The position numbers and the translations under genes are program-made. The notes under the pieces were generated by a model that saw only the letters and a program-made list of their open reading frames with translations, did no database searches and was not told where the DNA came from. 50,095 nt of DNA from Alteromonadaceae bacterium (lineage in GTDB: Bacteria > Pseudomonadota > Gammaproteobacteria > Pseudomonadales > Oleiphilaceae), in contig JABXHG010000002.1 in NCBI GenBank assembly GCA_013393545.1, positions 1 to 50,095 of the forward strand, read 5' to 3'. Shown here piece by piece: positions 23,728-32,558 of the stretch (position 1 is the first letter of the stretch; each line of letters opens with the position of its first letter).

Positions 23728-25032
23728 GTGATCACAATTTTTAGAGGTTGGATGCAACTAGGACAAACTGAGATTGCTAACTCCCGCCGTGTGGTGAGGT
23801 ATATGGAACATGGGGTTAAAAATATCTCGGCGGAGGTTATGACAGATGATTCCTGGCCAGGGCTGGCAACCTGGCTGGGGAGGGAGGATGATTGGATTCT
23901 CCCAGAGCTGGATGAGGATTGTCCCTGGTATGACCCCAGCATTCCGGCATCGGCTGAGTTTGCTGGTGTCTGGCCTATGCAGGTGGAGGGTTTAGACTCC
24001 ACGCCTCTGGATAGGGAGACCATTGAGGGGGCTGTGGTTGGTGGCTCATTTGGTGTTGACCGTATCCCTCCCAGGGTGATTACTGTTGAGGCTGTTTTGA
24101 TTGCCCGCTCTCCGGCTGGGTTGCGTTATGGGGTGGAGTGGCTGGGGAGTGCTCTGCGTGGCTCTAATTGCCGTGATGGTGGAGGGGCACGTAGGTTGCA
24201 GTTCCTGGCATCGGCTCCGGCTATGGATGACAGGATGACCCCTGAGAATATCCAGAGGGCTGGCAACGCTGAGTCCCGGATGGTGGTGGATGTTGTCCAG
24301 ACTGGTGCTCTGGAGATTGAGGAGTCATTTGGCACCTGGGCGCTGGAGGGGCATCAACCTACTGGGGTTAGGGTTTCTTTTGAGCTGACCGCTGGTGTTC
24401 CTTATATCTGGCGCACCCCGTTGTCTTTGGCTAGTGGGTTGAGGCCAGCGGATGGTGTGGAACGCACTTTGAGGTTTGAGAACGTGGATGAGTATGGGAA
24501 CCTGGCCAGGTGTGAGGGGCAACTGACTACCCTGGTTGACCCTGAGGCCTCTCCCCTGGTGGACATTCCACGGCCTGTGTCTGCTAATGCCCTGGTGGGT
24601 ACTAAGCCCCTGGTTTCTAGGCGCTCATCCTGGGTGCTGGAGGGTGGCAGGCTCCCTCTATGGTCGGAGACTGTTCCCAGTGTGATCATTGAGTCTGGGA
24701 GCCAGGCTGAGCGGTCTATCCGCCTCCAGTGGGTTGAGGGTGTGGTGGATATTGATGATGATGTGACATGTCAGACTGTGGGGGAGGCCATGGTGGGGTA
24801 TGTTCCGCCTAACTCCAGGATGGTGCTGGATGCCCTCACTGGAGGGGCAACAGTGGTTACTGAGGATGGCCTGGAGCTTAATGCCACACCTGTGGTGTCT
24901 GGCAGATGGGGAGGCCCGTGGAGGCCACCAGTGTTTGCCTGTGGTAACTCATATACTTTGATCATTGACTCAATGGTGGGGGTCTCTGGAGCAACCAGGA
25001 TTTCCATTGACGGCTATGTGAGGCAGGTGTAG
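23728..25032 (+). CDS. Minor tail protein, Dit-like, 434 aa
   Basis: It starts with GTG after TTAGGAATAG. Directly after the tape measure, the position of a distal tail (Dit) type protein. Beta-rich sequence with GSFGVDRIPPRVITVEAVLIARSPAGLRYGVEWLGSALRG and a later FELTAGVPYIWRTPLSL, typical of actinophage minor tail proteins that cap the tube. Role assigned by position and style. Confidence 0.75.
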   Translation: MITIFRGWMQLGQTEIANSRRVVRYMEHGVKNISAEVMTDDSWPGLATWLGREDDWILPELDEDCPWYDPSIPASAEFAGVWPMQVEGLDSTPLDRETIEGAVVGGSFGVDRIPPRVITVEAVLIARSPAGLRYGVEWLGSALRGSNCRDGGGARRLQFLASAPAMDDRMTPENIQRAGNAESRMVVDVVQTGALEIEESFGTWALEGHQPTGVRVSFELTAGVPYIWRTPLSLASGLRPADGVERTLRFENVDEYGNLARCEGQLTTLVDPEASPLVDIPRPVSANALVGTKPLVSRRSSWVLEGGRLPLWSETVPSVIIESGSQAERSIRLQWVEGVVDIDDDVTCQTVGEAMVGYVPPNSRMVLDALTGGATVVTEDGLELNATPVVSGRWGGPWRPPVFACGNSYTLIIDSMVGVSGATRISIDGYVRQV

Positions 25033-25034
25033 GC

Positions 25035-26177
25035 ATGCTGGGTGCTGGTGATTATGGTGTGACGCTTACGGAATGGTCTGGGCGTATCCTGTGGCAGTCC
25101 ACTGACACTAAACTCAACGGGCTTAGTTTCTCCAGGGAACTCTCTGAGGTGTCTCAGGCATCCCTGGAGGCACAGATGCCTGAGGATATAGCTAACCTCA
25201 TTGAGCCGTGGGTTTATAGGCTGAGCATCTATAGGAATGATGTTTTGGTGTGGCATGGGGCTGTTACCAAAGTCAGGTCTGTGGGCAAGTCTGTGAAACT
25301 GGAGGCTGCGGACGGGGCGGTGATGTTTGACAGGCGGAGGATTCCTCTGAACCGTACCTGGAGGCAGCATGATGCCACCCAGGCCATGACAACCATGGTG
25401 GAGGATGGCCTGGGGTATTTAGACCCTGTTGACCTGGTGGATAACCTGATAGCTTATGAGTCCAGGATTTGGGTCACGTCTCATTATGTGGCTGGTGAGG
25501 CCATGGTGGCGGATGCCGTCTCTGACTTTGTGGATCAAGGTCTGGTGTGGACTGTGGCAGCTGGCAGGCTGTTGATTGGGCCTGTGGGAGCACGTAGGTC
25601 TACGGCGCAGATTACTGACCGTGATTTCGATGGTGAGGTGGCTATCGTTAAGGATGGCACTGAGATGGTGACAGATGCCCTGGTGGTGGGTAAAGGGGTT
25701 AACGCTATATACACGGCTGGCCCAACGCCTTATGGGATGTTGCAGACCATTGAGAAAGATGATGGGGCGGTGCGTGAGTATGAGTGTGAACAGGCAGCCA
25801 AAAGACTGGTGGAGGATTTTCAGCAAGCTCCACGGAGTATTGAGGTTTCAGGCTCGTCCCGGCTGTTACCTAGTGCACCAGTATCCATTGAGGAACTAAT
25901 CCCAGGTGTGCGGGTGCCCGTGGCATCCAACCAGACTGGCATCACTGTGGGTTCAACTATGCAGCTGACTAAGCTGGATGTGGATGTGTCGGACTCTGGT
26001 GAAACCGTCAAAATAACCCTGGAGGAAACCAGCGTGGTGGATGAACCTAGTGAACTCCCAGACCCAGCTGAGATGGACTGGCGCTCCCCATATGAGAGGG
26101 AGCTGGCCTCTCAGGGCGCATCCACTGGAGGCAAGGATGAGGAAGAGCCTACAGACCTACCAGTTCCTCCGGCATAG
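25035..26177 (+). CDS. Minor tail protein, baseplate-hub-like, 380 aa
   Basis: The N-terminus (DYGVTLTEWSGRILWQSTDTKLNGLSFSRELSEVSQASLEAQM), followed by PWVYRLSIYRNDVLVWHGAVTKVRSVGKSVKLEAADGAVMFDRR, is the gp27/hub-like pattern of siphovirus tail-tip proteins. A long middle beta domain and an acidic proline-rich tail follow. It is adjacent to the Dit-like gene, as expected for the tail tip. Confidence 0.75.
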   Translation: MLGAGDYGVTLTEWSGRILWQSTDTKLNGLSFSRELSEVSQASLEAQMPEDIANLIEPWVYRLSIYRNDVLVWHGAVTKVRSVGKSVKLEAADGAVMFDRRRIPLNRTWRQHDATQAMTTMVEDGLGYLDPVDLVDNLIAYESRIWVTSHYVAGEAMVADAVSDFVDQGLVWTVAAGRLLIGPVGARRSTAQITDRDFDGEVAIVKDGTEMVTDALVVGKGVNAIYTAGPTPYGMLQTIEKDDGAVREYECEQAAKRLVEDFQQAPRSIEVSGSSRLLPSAPVSIEELIPGVRVPVASNQTGITVGSTMQLTKLDVDVSDSGETVKITLEETSVVDEPSELPDPAEMDWRSPYERELASQGASTGGKDEEEPTDLPVPPA

Positions 26178-26191
26178 AAAAGGATTTTATT

Positions 26192-26410
26192 GTGGTTAGC
26201 AGGAAACCTAAGAATGATGCGGAATGGGCGCGGAGAGTTGAAAAGCGCCTAAAGGATCTGGAGTCCCCCAGGTCTATGAGGATGGGCAACTGGATGCTCT
26301 CTGTCTCTGATATTTCTGGCTCCCTGGTGGCTGACCATATCCCCACAGGGCGGCGGACTATCCTGGCGGATGCTGAACCTAAATACAACGTTGAAAAGAA
26401 TGAGGATTAA
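26192..26410 (+). CDS. Small minor tail-region protein, GTG start, 72 aa
   Basis: AAAAGGA lies 7 nt before the GTG. The sequence (MVSRKPKNDAEWARRVEKRLKDLESPRSMRMGNWMLSVSDISGSLVADH) has a helical N-terminus and a short beta part, as in small linker proteins in tail-tip operons. It ends 2 nt before the next start. Confidence 0.65.
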   Translation: MVSRKPKNDAEWARRVEKRLKDLESPRSMRMGNWMLSVSDISGSLVADHIPTGRRTILADAEPKYNVEKNED

Positions 26411-26412
26411 CA

Positions 26413-27084
26413 ATGACCCAGCCTAACCAGCTAGTTACCCGGCAGTTCACCACTAATGGTGGGGTGCTGGGGTTAGACCGTTCTGCCATGTCTAGGGTGG
26501 TGGCTCGTTCTACTGTGCAGTCCACTGGTGATGGTGCGCATGGGGGGCATGCCCCTGGCACTTTGGGTGGGTCTACCACCTGGCAGGATGTTTCCACCAG
26601 CCTAAAGACCATGATTGACCAACGTGTCCACTGGAAGAATGATTATGGTGTCCCTGTTTTAATCCAGGCTAATATCCAGCGTGCTCGCCGTACATTCTTT
26701 ATTTCCTCCCCCAACTTTGCTTTTATCCGTGAGCGGTATACGACCCGCGTGGGTAATGATTTGCTGGGGTATGTAACAGCACCAACACCAGACCCCACCA
26801 ACATCTGGGATACAGAGACAGGTGGAGGGATTGATGCTGGCCTGGACGGGGCTTATCCACGGTATGCCCGCTACCGACACTCACAACCAGAGTCCACGCT
26901 CATGCTGGAGCCACTGTTGGTGGGAGTAGGCCAGTCCATTGATGTGCGTTACAGGGCATCCCTCATTACCCCGTTTAGATTCTGGGCACCAAAAGCCTAT
27001 GAGAAAGAGTCGGACTATGTGGCTGTCGCTGAGGCTTTTTCTAACACCATTATTTTAACCAGTATGCCGCAACCGGCAGAGTGA
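26413..27084 (+). CDS. Minor tail protein, 223 aa
   Basis: No catalytic motif. An N-terminal stretch with GGVLGLDRSAMSRVVARSTVQ, a Gly/His-rich loop (GDGAHGGHAPGTLGGSTTW) and a beta-rich C-terminal half (TFFISSPNFAFIRERYTTRVGND ... LVGVGQSIDVRYRASLITPF). Last gene before a terminator, in the tail-tip operon. Probably a structural tail component. Confidence 0.68.
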   Translation: MTQPNQLVTRQFTTNGGVLGLDRSAMSRVVARSTVQSTGDGAHGGHAPGTLGGSTTWQDVSTSLKTMIDQRVHWKNDYGVPVLIQANIQRARRTFFISSPNFAFIRERYTTRVGNDLLGYVTAPTPDPTNIWDTETGGGIDAGLDGAYPRYARYRHSQPESTLMLEPLLVGVGQSIDVRYRASLITPFRFWAPKAYEKESDYVAVAEAFSNTIILTSMPQPAE

Positions 27085-27093
27085 TAAACATCC

Positions 27094-27136
27094 CCCTGGC
27101 AGACTCCCTCCCCTGGAGACTGGCCAGGGACTTTTT
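27094..27136 (+). terminator. Terminator after tail-tip genes
   Basis: CCCTGGC (27094-27100) with GCCAGGG (27123-27129), followed by ACTTTTTATAT. It separates the tail-tip genes from the fibre operon, which has its own putative promoter. Confidence 0.8.
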
Positions 27137-27158
27137 ATATCTTTATGCCCTGGGAGGG

Positions 27159-27180
27159 GTCACCGGTGGCGGGCACAATA
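27159..27180 (+). promoter_or_regulatory. Putative late promoter before tail fibre operon
   Basis: GTCACC (27159-27164), 10 nt (GGTGGCGGGC), ACAATA (27175-27180), 44 nt before the fibre start. Closest match to the element at 15155, sharing GGCACAATA or GGGCACAATA. Confidence 0.6.
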
Positions 27181-27223
27181 AAGACAGATTACCCAGATTG
27201 ATAAATGGACGGAGCTGTGTTTT

Positions 27224-29125
27224 ATGACCATCCCAACACCCCCCAGCAGTAATCGGCGTGATTACTACAATTTCCCACCCTTAGGCCAGACAGTCAGAGT
27301 TAAGGGTCTGGTGTCCACTACTTATCTACGCCGTGGGGAAACCATGGTGGTTAGGTGGACTCAGTTCTGGGAAGAGTTTGCCTACCAGAATTACATTGAT
27401 GTTGTTGGTTTGATTGAGGAACCATCTGCCAATGAGTATTTTCCCACTCTCGCGGAGGTCTGGCAGCTTATTGAGTCTGGTGCGCAGACGATGCCTGGGG
27501 AAAAGATTTTGGGCATGAGAGCCAATAACACCACTGTTTATCTGCGTGTTGGCGCTGATATGGCATCCTCCCGTGAGTATGCAGTGGACTGGCCTCAACT
27601 GACAGAGATTGTCACCCAGGTGGCTATGATGCGTGATGAGGTGCGTGACCTCTCAGATGAGGCACAGGCTCACCTGGCAGCTGGTGTGGAGACGTTGCGC
27701 CGTCAACTGGTGGACTATAACGGTATTGCCACTGCGGCGGCTCAATTGGCTTTGGATGCTGCGGAAGAGGCTAAGGCCTCATCCTCTGATTCTGGTAAGT
27801 CTGCCTATGAGTTGGCGGTGGCTAATGGGTTTGAGGGTACTGAACAGGAATGGCTGTTTTCGCTTAAAGGGGAGCGTGGTGAGCGTGGCCCTATTGGGCT
27901 TAAGGGTGACCAGGGTGACCCAGGCCCTCAGGGCATCCAGGGCATTAGAGGCCCGGCTGGTGAACAGGGGCCTAAGGGTGACCCAGGCCCTCAGGGTATC
28001 CAGGGGGAACCTGGTGAGCGTGGCCCTCAGGGCATCCAGGGTGCCAAGGGTGATAAGGGAGATAAGGGTGATGATGGCACATCGGTCACGATTGCTGGCA
28101 ACGTTGCCACATCCACTGAGTTGCCTACTGGGTTAGGTGCGGGGGATGCTGGCACTGGCTACATCACCAACAATGATGGCAACCTCCACGTTTGGTCTGG
28201 CACTGAATGGGTGGATGTTGGGCCTATTCGCGGGCCTCAGGGTGAAAAGGGTGAGCAAGGCCCTCAGGGTGAACAGGGCATCCCAGGCACACCTGGAGCT
28301 AAGGGCGATAAGGGTGATCCTGGTGAGGATGGTGCACAGGGGCCAGAGGGGCCTCAGGGTATTCCTGGAGAGCGTGGGCCTAAGGGTGACCCTGGTGATG
28401 AGGGGCCAGAGGGGCCTCAGGGCAAACCTGGCCCTAAGGGTGACCGTGGTGAACAGGGTTTGCCTGGCCAGCCTGGCACTAATGGTGTGGATGGTTTGCA
28501 AGGCCCTAAGGGTGATAAAGGTGACCCTGGCCCTCAGGGTGAGCAAGGCCCTCAGGGTGAGCGCGGGCCTCAGGGCATCCAGGGTGCCACTGGTTTACGC
28601 GGTGAAAAGGGTGAAAAGGGTGACACTGGTGACCGTGGGCCTCAGGGCATCCAGGGGCCTCCAGGCGAGTCCACGCCTAAGATTTACGGCACTTTGCATT
28701 GGTCTGGCCCTACCTACTCACCACCACGCAGTGCGTTTACCCGCCTGATGTACAACAATGACGGGCGTTTGCGTGTGGCGCGTGATTCAGGTGGTGTGGC
28801 GGTTGCATCCAGCCTGAATAATACCGCCTACCTGGAGGCACCTGTGAGCGGCCTTTATATTGTGTCCGCCACCCAGATTTGGGGAACAGGCAGCGCGGTT
28901 AAGGGCATGGGCATGGGAACCTCACTCACGGATGGTGGGGCTGGTGTAGTGATTTGGCAGGACGTTATTGACACCCAGTTCGGCTCTGTGTCCCGCCTGG
29001 TTTACCTCACGGCTGGCACCCGTCTTTATCCATGGACGTGGAGCGGCACCACGGCAACCAACATGACTGGCAGTGACCGTGGCATGAACTCCGAATATTC
29101 CCTGGCGCTAGTCCACCAACAGTAA
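27224..29125 (+). CDS. Collagen-like tail fibre with C1q-like head, 633 aa
   Basis: Residues 1-130 are a beta-rich attachment domain. About 130-190 is a coiled coil (MMRDEVRDLSDEAQAHLAAGVETLRRQL). SAYELAVANGFEGTEQEWLFSLKG (about 195-218) is a frequent lead-in to collagen-like tracts. Gly-X-Y repeats run from about 219 to 285, are interrupted by a small beta domain (TSVTIAGNVATSTELP ... LHVWSGTEWVDVG, about 286-333), and resume to about 487. The final 145 residues form a C1q/TNF-like trimeric jelly-roll (RLRVARDSGGVAVASSL ... YSLALVHQQ), likely the receptor-contacting head. The repetitive DNA can recombine and alter fibre length. Confidence 0.88.
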   Translation: MTIPTPPSSNRRDYYNFPPLGQTVRVKGLVSTTYLRRGETMVVRWTQFWEEFAYQNYIDVVGLIEEPSANEYFPTLAEVWQLIESGAQTMPGEKILGMRANNTTVYLRVGADMASSREYAVDWPQLTEIVTQVAMMRDEVRDLSDEAQAHLAAGVETLRRQLVDYNGIATAAAQLALDAAEEAKASSSDSGKSAYELAVANGFEGTEQEWLFSLKGERGERGPIGLKGDQGDPGPQGIQGIRGPAGEQGPKGDPGPQGIQGEPGERGPQGIQGAKGDKGDKGDDGTSVTIAGNVATSTELPTGLGAGDAGTGYITNNDGNLHVWSGTEWVDVGPIRGPQGEKGEQGPQGEQGIPGTPGAKGDKGDPGEDGAQGPEGPQGIPGERGPKGDPGDEGPEGPQGKPGPKGDRGEQGLPGQPGTNGVDGLQGPKGDKGDPGPQGEQGPQGERGPQGIQGATGLRGEKGEKGDTGDRGPQGIQGPPGESTPKIYGTLHWSGPTYSPPRSAFTRLMYNNDGRLRVARDSGGVAVASSLNNTAYLEAPVSGLYIVSATQIWGTGSAVKGMGMGTSLTDGGAGVVIWQDVIDTQFGSVSRLVYLTAGTRLYPWTWSGTTATNMTGSDRGMNSEYSLALVHQQ

Positions 29126-29136
29126 GGATTTTTATC

Positions 29137-29706
29137 ATGGCTGATGCAGAAGTAATTGTTAATGAGATGATCTCCCGTTTAAGGGAGTTGCAGGGGTCTG
29201 GGGAATACCCTCCCCTGGCGCGCAAGATTGAGGCAGGGCCTGGCCTGGCTGGTGGTGGCACCCTGGAGAATGATGTGCGGCTAGACCTGGCTGTGGAACA
29301 TAGGCAGTTGCTGGCAGCTCTGGCAGAGATTGGCGCGGATGAGATTGTCACTAAGGCAGATGCGTCTGATTTTGTCACCAGTGAACAGCTGGAGGCTGCG
29401 GCTAAACCACGGGTGTTTTACCGTGATTTCACGGTGGGTCAGGCACCGTTGCAGGCTGTTACCTCCCCACCAGTGAGGGTGGATGAGGCTGCGGCTATTA
29501 AGCGGATTTCAGTGACTGTGGGAACACCTGGCAGCCAGGCTGTGGATGTGACTGTGGCTGGTGAGACTGTGCGGGTTAATGCTGGGGTGGAGTCTGCCTC
29601 TAAGGCTGTGAACATCCAGAGGGCTGCGGGCAACACTGTGGATGTGACTGTGGGGGCTACGTCTGCCTCTGGGATTGTGGTGTCTTTGCGGTTTGAGGAA
29701 GTTTAA
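29137..29706 (+). CDS. Minor tail/fibre-associated protein, 189 aa
   Basis: A helical N-terminus (ADAEVIVNEMISRLRELQ) is followed by GPGLAGGGTLENDVRLDLAVEHRQLLAAL, the GxxGGGxL pattern common in phage fibre trimerisation segments, then a beta domain with two similar Ala/Val repeats (AVDVTVAGETVRVNAG and TVDVTVGATSASGIVV). Encoded between two receptor-contact candidates, so probably a fibre component. Confidence 0.65.
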   Translation: MADAEVIVNEMISRLRELQGSGEYPPLARKIEAGPGLAGGGTLENDVRLDLAVEHRQLLAALAEIGADEIVTKADASDFVTSEQLEAAAKPRVFYRDFTVGQAPLQAVTSPPVRVDEAAAIKRISVTVGTPGSQAVDVTVAGETVRVNAGVESASKAVNIQRAAGNTVDVTVGATSASGIVVSLRFEEV

Positions 29707-29708
29707 CT

Positions 29709-30425
29709 ATGTCTATTCATGAGCCAATTATTAGCTTGTCGCCAGCGGCCAGATTTCATGTGGCTGGTGGGTCTATATCTGCCACTCCAGGGTCACTAGG
29801 AACAGCACAGGATGTGTCTGTAGTTCCTGGCCTGGAGGGTGATGCCATCCGGTTTAATCGCGGGCGGGTGTCTGCCTGGGCGGTGCGTAATTTCTCGGCT
29901 GACCGTGAGATGACTGTGGTGGCATGGGTGAGGTGCCTCCCTGAGGTTGGTGCCCGGCGCATTATTGGGCGTGAGAATGGTGGCACCCTGGTGGCTCTCC
30001 AGGTGACAGCTGGAGGCCAGCCACGGTTTGAACTCCGTTCAACTGTGGGGAATTACATCATGAACGCCACTGGCACCACCAGAATTGATGACGGGGAATG
30101 GCACCTGGTGGCTGGGGTTACCCGTAAGCGTTATAACGGCTTTGGGTCAGATACTCGCGGGCTGAGTTATTTCCTGTGGATTGATGGGGAGCTGGATGCC
30201 CAGGGTTATATGACCCCAGGCATCTTTGGTGCTACTCCCAATTTTGGGATGACCACGGATGTGGTTTTGGGGCAGGGTGCGCGTGGCGATTTGGCTTTTA
30301 CTGGGGATATTCAAACAGCGGCTGTGGCTGAGGGTGCGGCCAATAATGCTCTGTTGAGGCAGATGTGGAGCGAGAGGCCAGCGGCTAGTGGTGGAACTAC
30401 TGGGTGGGGGATTGTCCTGAGTTAG
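29709..30425 (+). CDS. LamG/concanavalin-like tail protein, 238 aa
   Basis: The sequence has the LamG-type jelly-roll pattern: GDAIRFNRGRVSAWAVRNFSADREMTVVAWVRC, RRIIGRENGGTLVALQVTAGGQPRFELRS, then the conserved IDDGEWHLVAGV and FLWIDGELDAQGY. Such domains bind carbohydrate or cell-surface ligands, so a receptor-binding role at the tail tip is likely. It is the last gene before the lysis operon. Confidence 0.75.
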   Translation: MSIHEPIISLSPAARFHVAGGSISATPGSLGTAQDVSVVPGLEGDAIRFNRGRVSAWAVRNFSADREMTVVAWVRCLPEVGARRIIGRENGGTLVALQVTAGGQPRFELRSTVGNYIMNATGTTRIDDGEWHLVAGVTRKRYNGFGSDTRGLSYFLWIDGELDAQGYMTPGIFGATPNFGMTTDVVLGQGARGDLAFTGDIQTAAVAEGAANNALLRQMWSERPAASGGTTGWGIVLS

Positions 30426-30445
30426 TCACTGAGGGCACGTAGCAT
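30424..30445 (+). promoter_or_regulatory. Possible late promoter before endolysin
   Basis: GTCACT (30424-30429), 10 nt, AGCATG (30440-30445) within TAGCATGAT. Same geometry as the stronger elements but both hexamers are imperfect. Confidence 0.3.
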
Positions 30446-30477
30446 GATTTTTATTAACACAGATTAGGGAGGCACTT

Positions 30478-32085
30478 ATGGTGGCAACGGCTATTGATTT
30501 TAGTGCTGGTTTGCCCACGGCTACGGCCATTAAGGGTGCTGGCCATTCTGGAGTGTTTTTGTATTGCTCCCCACCCCGTGAGGGATGGATGCGCGGCAAA
30601 CAGCCCTCCAGGGGCTATGTGGCTACTTTGCACGCTAATGGGATAGGTACGGCTTTTGTGTGGCAGTACCGCAAGGGCGGCACCATGGCTGCGGGGGATG
30701 CTGGGCGTGGTTTTGCTGGTGGTGTGGCAGATGCCCTGGAGGCCAGAGGCTACCTGAAAAAGATTGGCCTGGATGACTACCCAGTGTTTTTTGCTGTGGA
30801 CTGGGATATAACCCTGGGGGAGTGGAACTCCAGGGTGGTTGAGTACTTTAAGGGCGCGGCCAGTGTGCTGGGGAAACAGCGTGTTGGTATTTATGGCCAT
30901 TCCATGGTCATCCACTGGGCGATGCAGGACAAAGTGGTGGCAGAGGTTGCACCAGGGCGGGTGCTGGGGTGGCAGACCCGCTCATGGTCATTTGATGAGC
31001 ATGGCCGCCCTGTTAAGGCTAAGGGCTATGCAGTGGCATACCAGAGTATTCACGACATCATGGGGCCTGAGGGCATCAAGATTGATGTGAATGAACTGTG
31101 GCATGACAACTGGGGGCAAAAACCTGTGGGGGTCTCCCCACCAACAACTGGAGGAAGTGATAACAGCATGGTGAGTATTCAACCTAAACATGGGCGGCGC
31201 GGTGACCCTGTGTGGCTCCCAGAGGTACTAAAAGCCTTTGGTGTAACAGTCAAAGAGATGCCTGGTTGGAAAGACTGGGGGCATGGGGATTTTGGTGCCA
31301 TTGAGGGTGTCATTGTTCACCACACGGCTGGTGCTGGCACGCCAGCTGAGTACATTGCACGTAATCCTGGTGTAGGTGGGGGCTTATCGTCTCAGATTCA
31401 CCTGGGGCGTGATGGTGTTGCCACCCTGTGTGGTGCTGGTATTGCCTACCACGCTGGCGATGGTGTCATGTGGAATGGTAAGGCCGGTAATGCGCAGACA
31501 GCAGACGGTAAATGGGGTGCCGTTGGCAATGTGCTCATGATTGGTATTGAGGCGGTCAATGCTGGGGATGGCTCCCAGGTATGGCCTCAGGTTCAGATGG
31601 ACGCTTATCACCGTATTGTGGCGGCGATTGTCTGGTATCTGGGTTTGCCTATTAAGTCCGTGCAGGGACACAAAGAATATGCACGTCCTGTTGGGCGGAA
31701 GATTGACCCCAATTTCAATATGGACACATTCCGCACCAACGTTAAAAAATATGTTGATAACCCGCCTTTCGCGGGCGGTTCTGATTCCACTGGAGGATTA
31801 TTCATGTCTTTGCCAATTGAACGCCAAAAGGATTTAGCGTCAAAGATTGACCGCATTCACCATGAGCTAACACACCGTTTCCAGACCCGTTACATTGACC
31901 CGGAGACTGGGAAGAAGTCCGGTTTCCGTGACACGTCCATCGGTTACATCCTGGAAAATAACAACAAACTGGAAGTGTTTTTGGAACAGGGTTTGCCACA
32001 ACTCATGGAGCTTTTGGACTGGCAGGCTGACCGTATTGATGCCATGCAAAAAGCACTGGCAGAGGTAAAGGATGGGGATAAGTAA
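30478..32085 (+). CDS. lysA: Endolysin: DUF1906-like domain plus Amidase_2, 535 aa
   Basis: Residues 1-215 resemble the Rv2525c/DUF1906 glycoside-hydrolase-like domain: AIDFSAGLPTATAIKGAG, FVWQYRKGGTMAAGDAGRGFAGG, FFAVDWDITLGEW, VGIYGHSMVI. About 275-425 is a type 2 N-acetylmuramoyl-L-alanine amidase: VIVHHTA (His 281/282), GIAYHAG, IGIEAVN, GHKEYARPVGRKIDP with zinc ligands His 398 and Asp 410. Residues 443-535 are a helical C-terminal domain, probably wall binding. An in-frame ATG at 31804 with GGAGG 7 nt upstream starts exactly this C-terminal domain. No LysB-type esterase is encoded in the genome. Ribosome site AGGGAGG. Confidence 0.9.
   Translation: MVATAIDFSAGLPTATAIKGAGHSGVFLYCSPPREGWMRGKQPSRGYVATLHANGIGTAFVWQYRKGGTMAAGDAGRGFAGGVADALEARGYLKKIGLDDYPVFFAVDWDITLGEWNSRVVEYFKGAASVLGKQRVGIYGHSMVIHWAMQDKVVAEVAPGRVLGWQTRSWSFDEHGRPVKAKGYAVAYQSIHDIMGPEGIKIDVNELWHDNWGQKPVGVSPPTTGGSDNSMVSIQPKHGRRGDPVWLPEVLKAFGVTVKEMPGWKDWGHGDFGAIEGVIVHHTAGAGTPAEYIARNPGVGGGLSSQIHLGRDGVATLCGAGIAYHAGDGVMWNGKAGNAQTADGKWGAVGNVLMIGIEAVNAGDGSQVWPQVQMDAYHRIVAAIVWYLGLPIKSVQGHKEYARPVGRKIDPNFNMDTFRTNVKKYVDNPPFAGGSDSTGGLFMSLPIERQKDLASKIDRIHHELTHRFQTRYIDPETGKKSGFRDTSIGYILENNNKLEVFLEQGLPQLMELLDWQADRIDAMQKALAEVKDGDK
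31761..31806 (+). promoter_or_regulatory. Internal start for endolysin C-terminal domain
   Basis: A CCCGC/GCGGG hairpin (31761-31775) lies in the linker, followed by GGAGG (31792-31796), 7-nt spacer and ATG 31804, in frame (codon 443). The product would be a 93-residue C-terminal subunit. Secondary starts of this kind are established in several endolysins. Confidence 0.65.
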
Positions 32086-32087
32086 TC

Positions 32088-32558
32088 ATGGCTAAACACT
32101 CAATTAATCCCTCCCAGGCGCGGGATATTTTAGACTCTGACCTGGTGAAGATTGTGGAACAGATTGCAGCTAGTGCAGCTGTATCCACCCCAGAGTCCCG
32201 TAAGCGGGTTAACAGTGGTGCATCTGCGGCTAACGCTATCTTGCAGGTTGGTGCTGTGTTGCTGGGTATGGCACAGGACTGGCCTCTGTGGGCGATTATT
32301 GCCATCATGGTTGTCCTGTTTGTGGCTGAGGTTATTGTGCAGGCCTCCACTAAGACCCCTGTAACCACCAACGTGGTGAATGAGATTACCCGTGAGGCTG
32401 TTCGTCAGGTGGGGGAGGGGCATGTGAAGTTGCCTAACCGTCTATCTGGCCTCAAAGGGTTTGAGGTTGTGCCACGGCCTCAGTTGTCATTCTCACCGGC
32501 CTCACCAGCACGCCCGGTTGATGGTGATGGGTACGTGACAGAGCATGCAGAAGAATGA
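32088..32558 (+). CDS. Putative holin, 156 aa
   Basis: A central hydrophobic region (ILQVGAVLLGMAQDWPLWAIIAIMVVLFVAEVIVQA, about 51-86) can form one or two membrane helices, with a charged N-terminus and a long polar C-terminus. It is 2 nt after the endolysin stop, the usual holin position. It overlaps the next membrane-protein gene by 14 nt. Confidence 0.65.
   Translation: MAKHSINPSQARDILDSDLVKIVEQIAASAAVSTPESRKRVNSGASAANAILQVGAVLLGMAQDWPLWAIIAIMVVLFVAEVIVQASTKTPVTTNVVNEITREAVRQVGEGHVKLPNRLSGLKGFEVVPRPQLSFSPASPARPVDGDGYVTEHAEE

Noticed and set aside
27880..28670. Dense short repeats that could be mistaken for a CRISPR array or tandem repeat element
   Set aside because: They are the 9-nt-periodic Gly-X-Y codons of the collagen-like fibre; no constant repeat with unique spacers is present.
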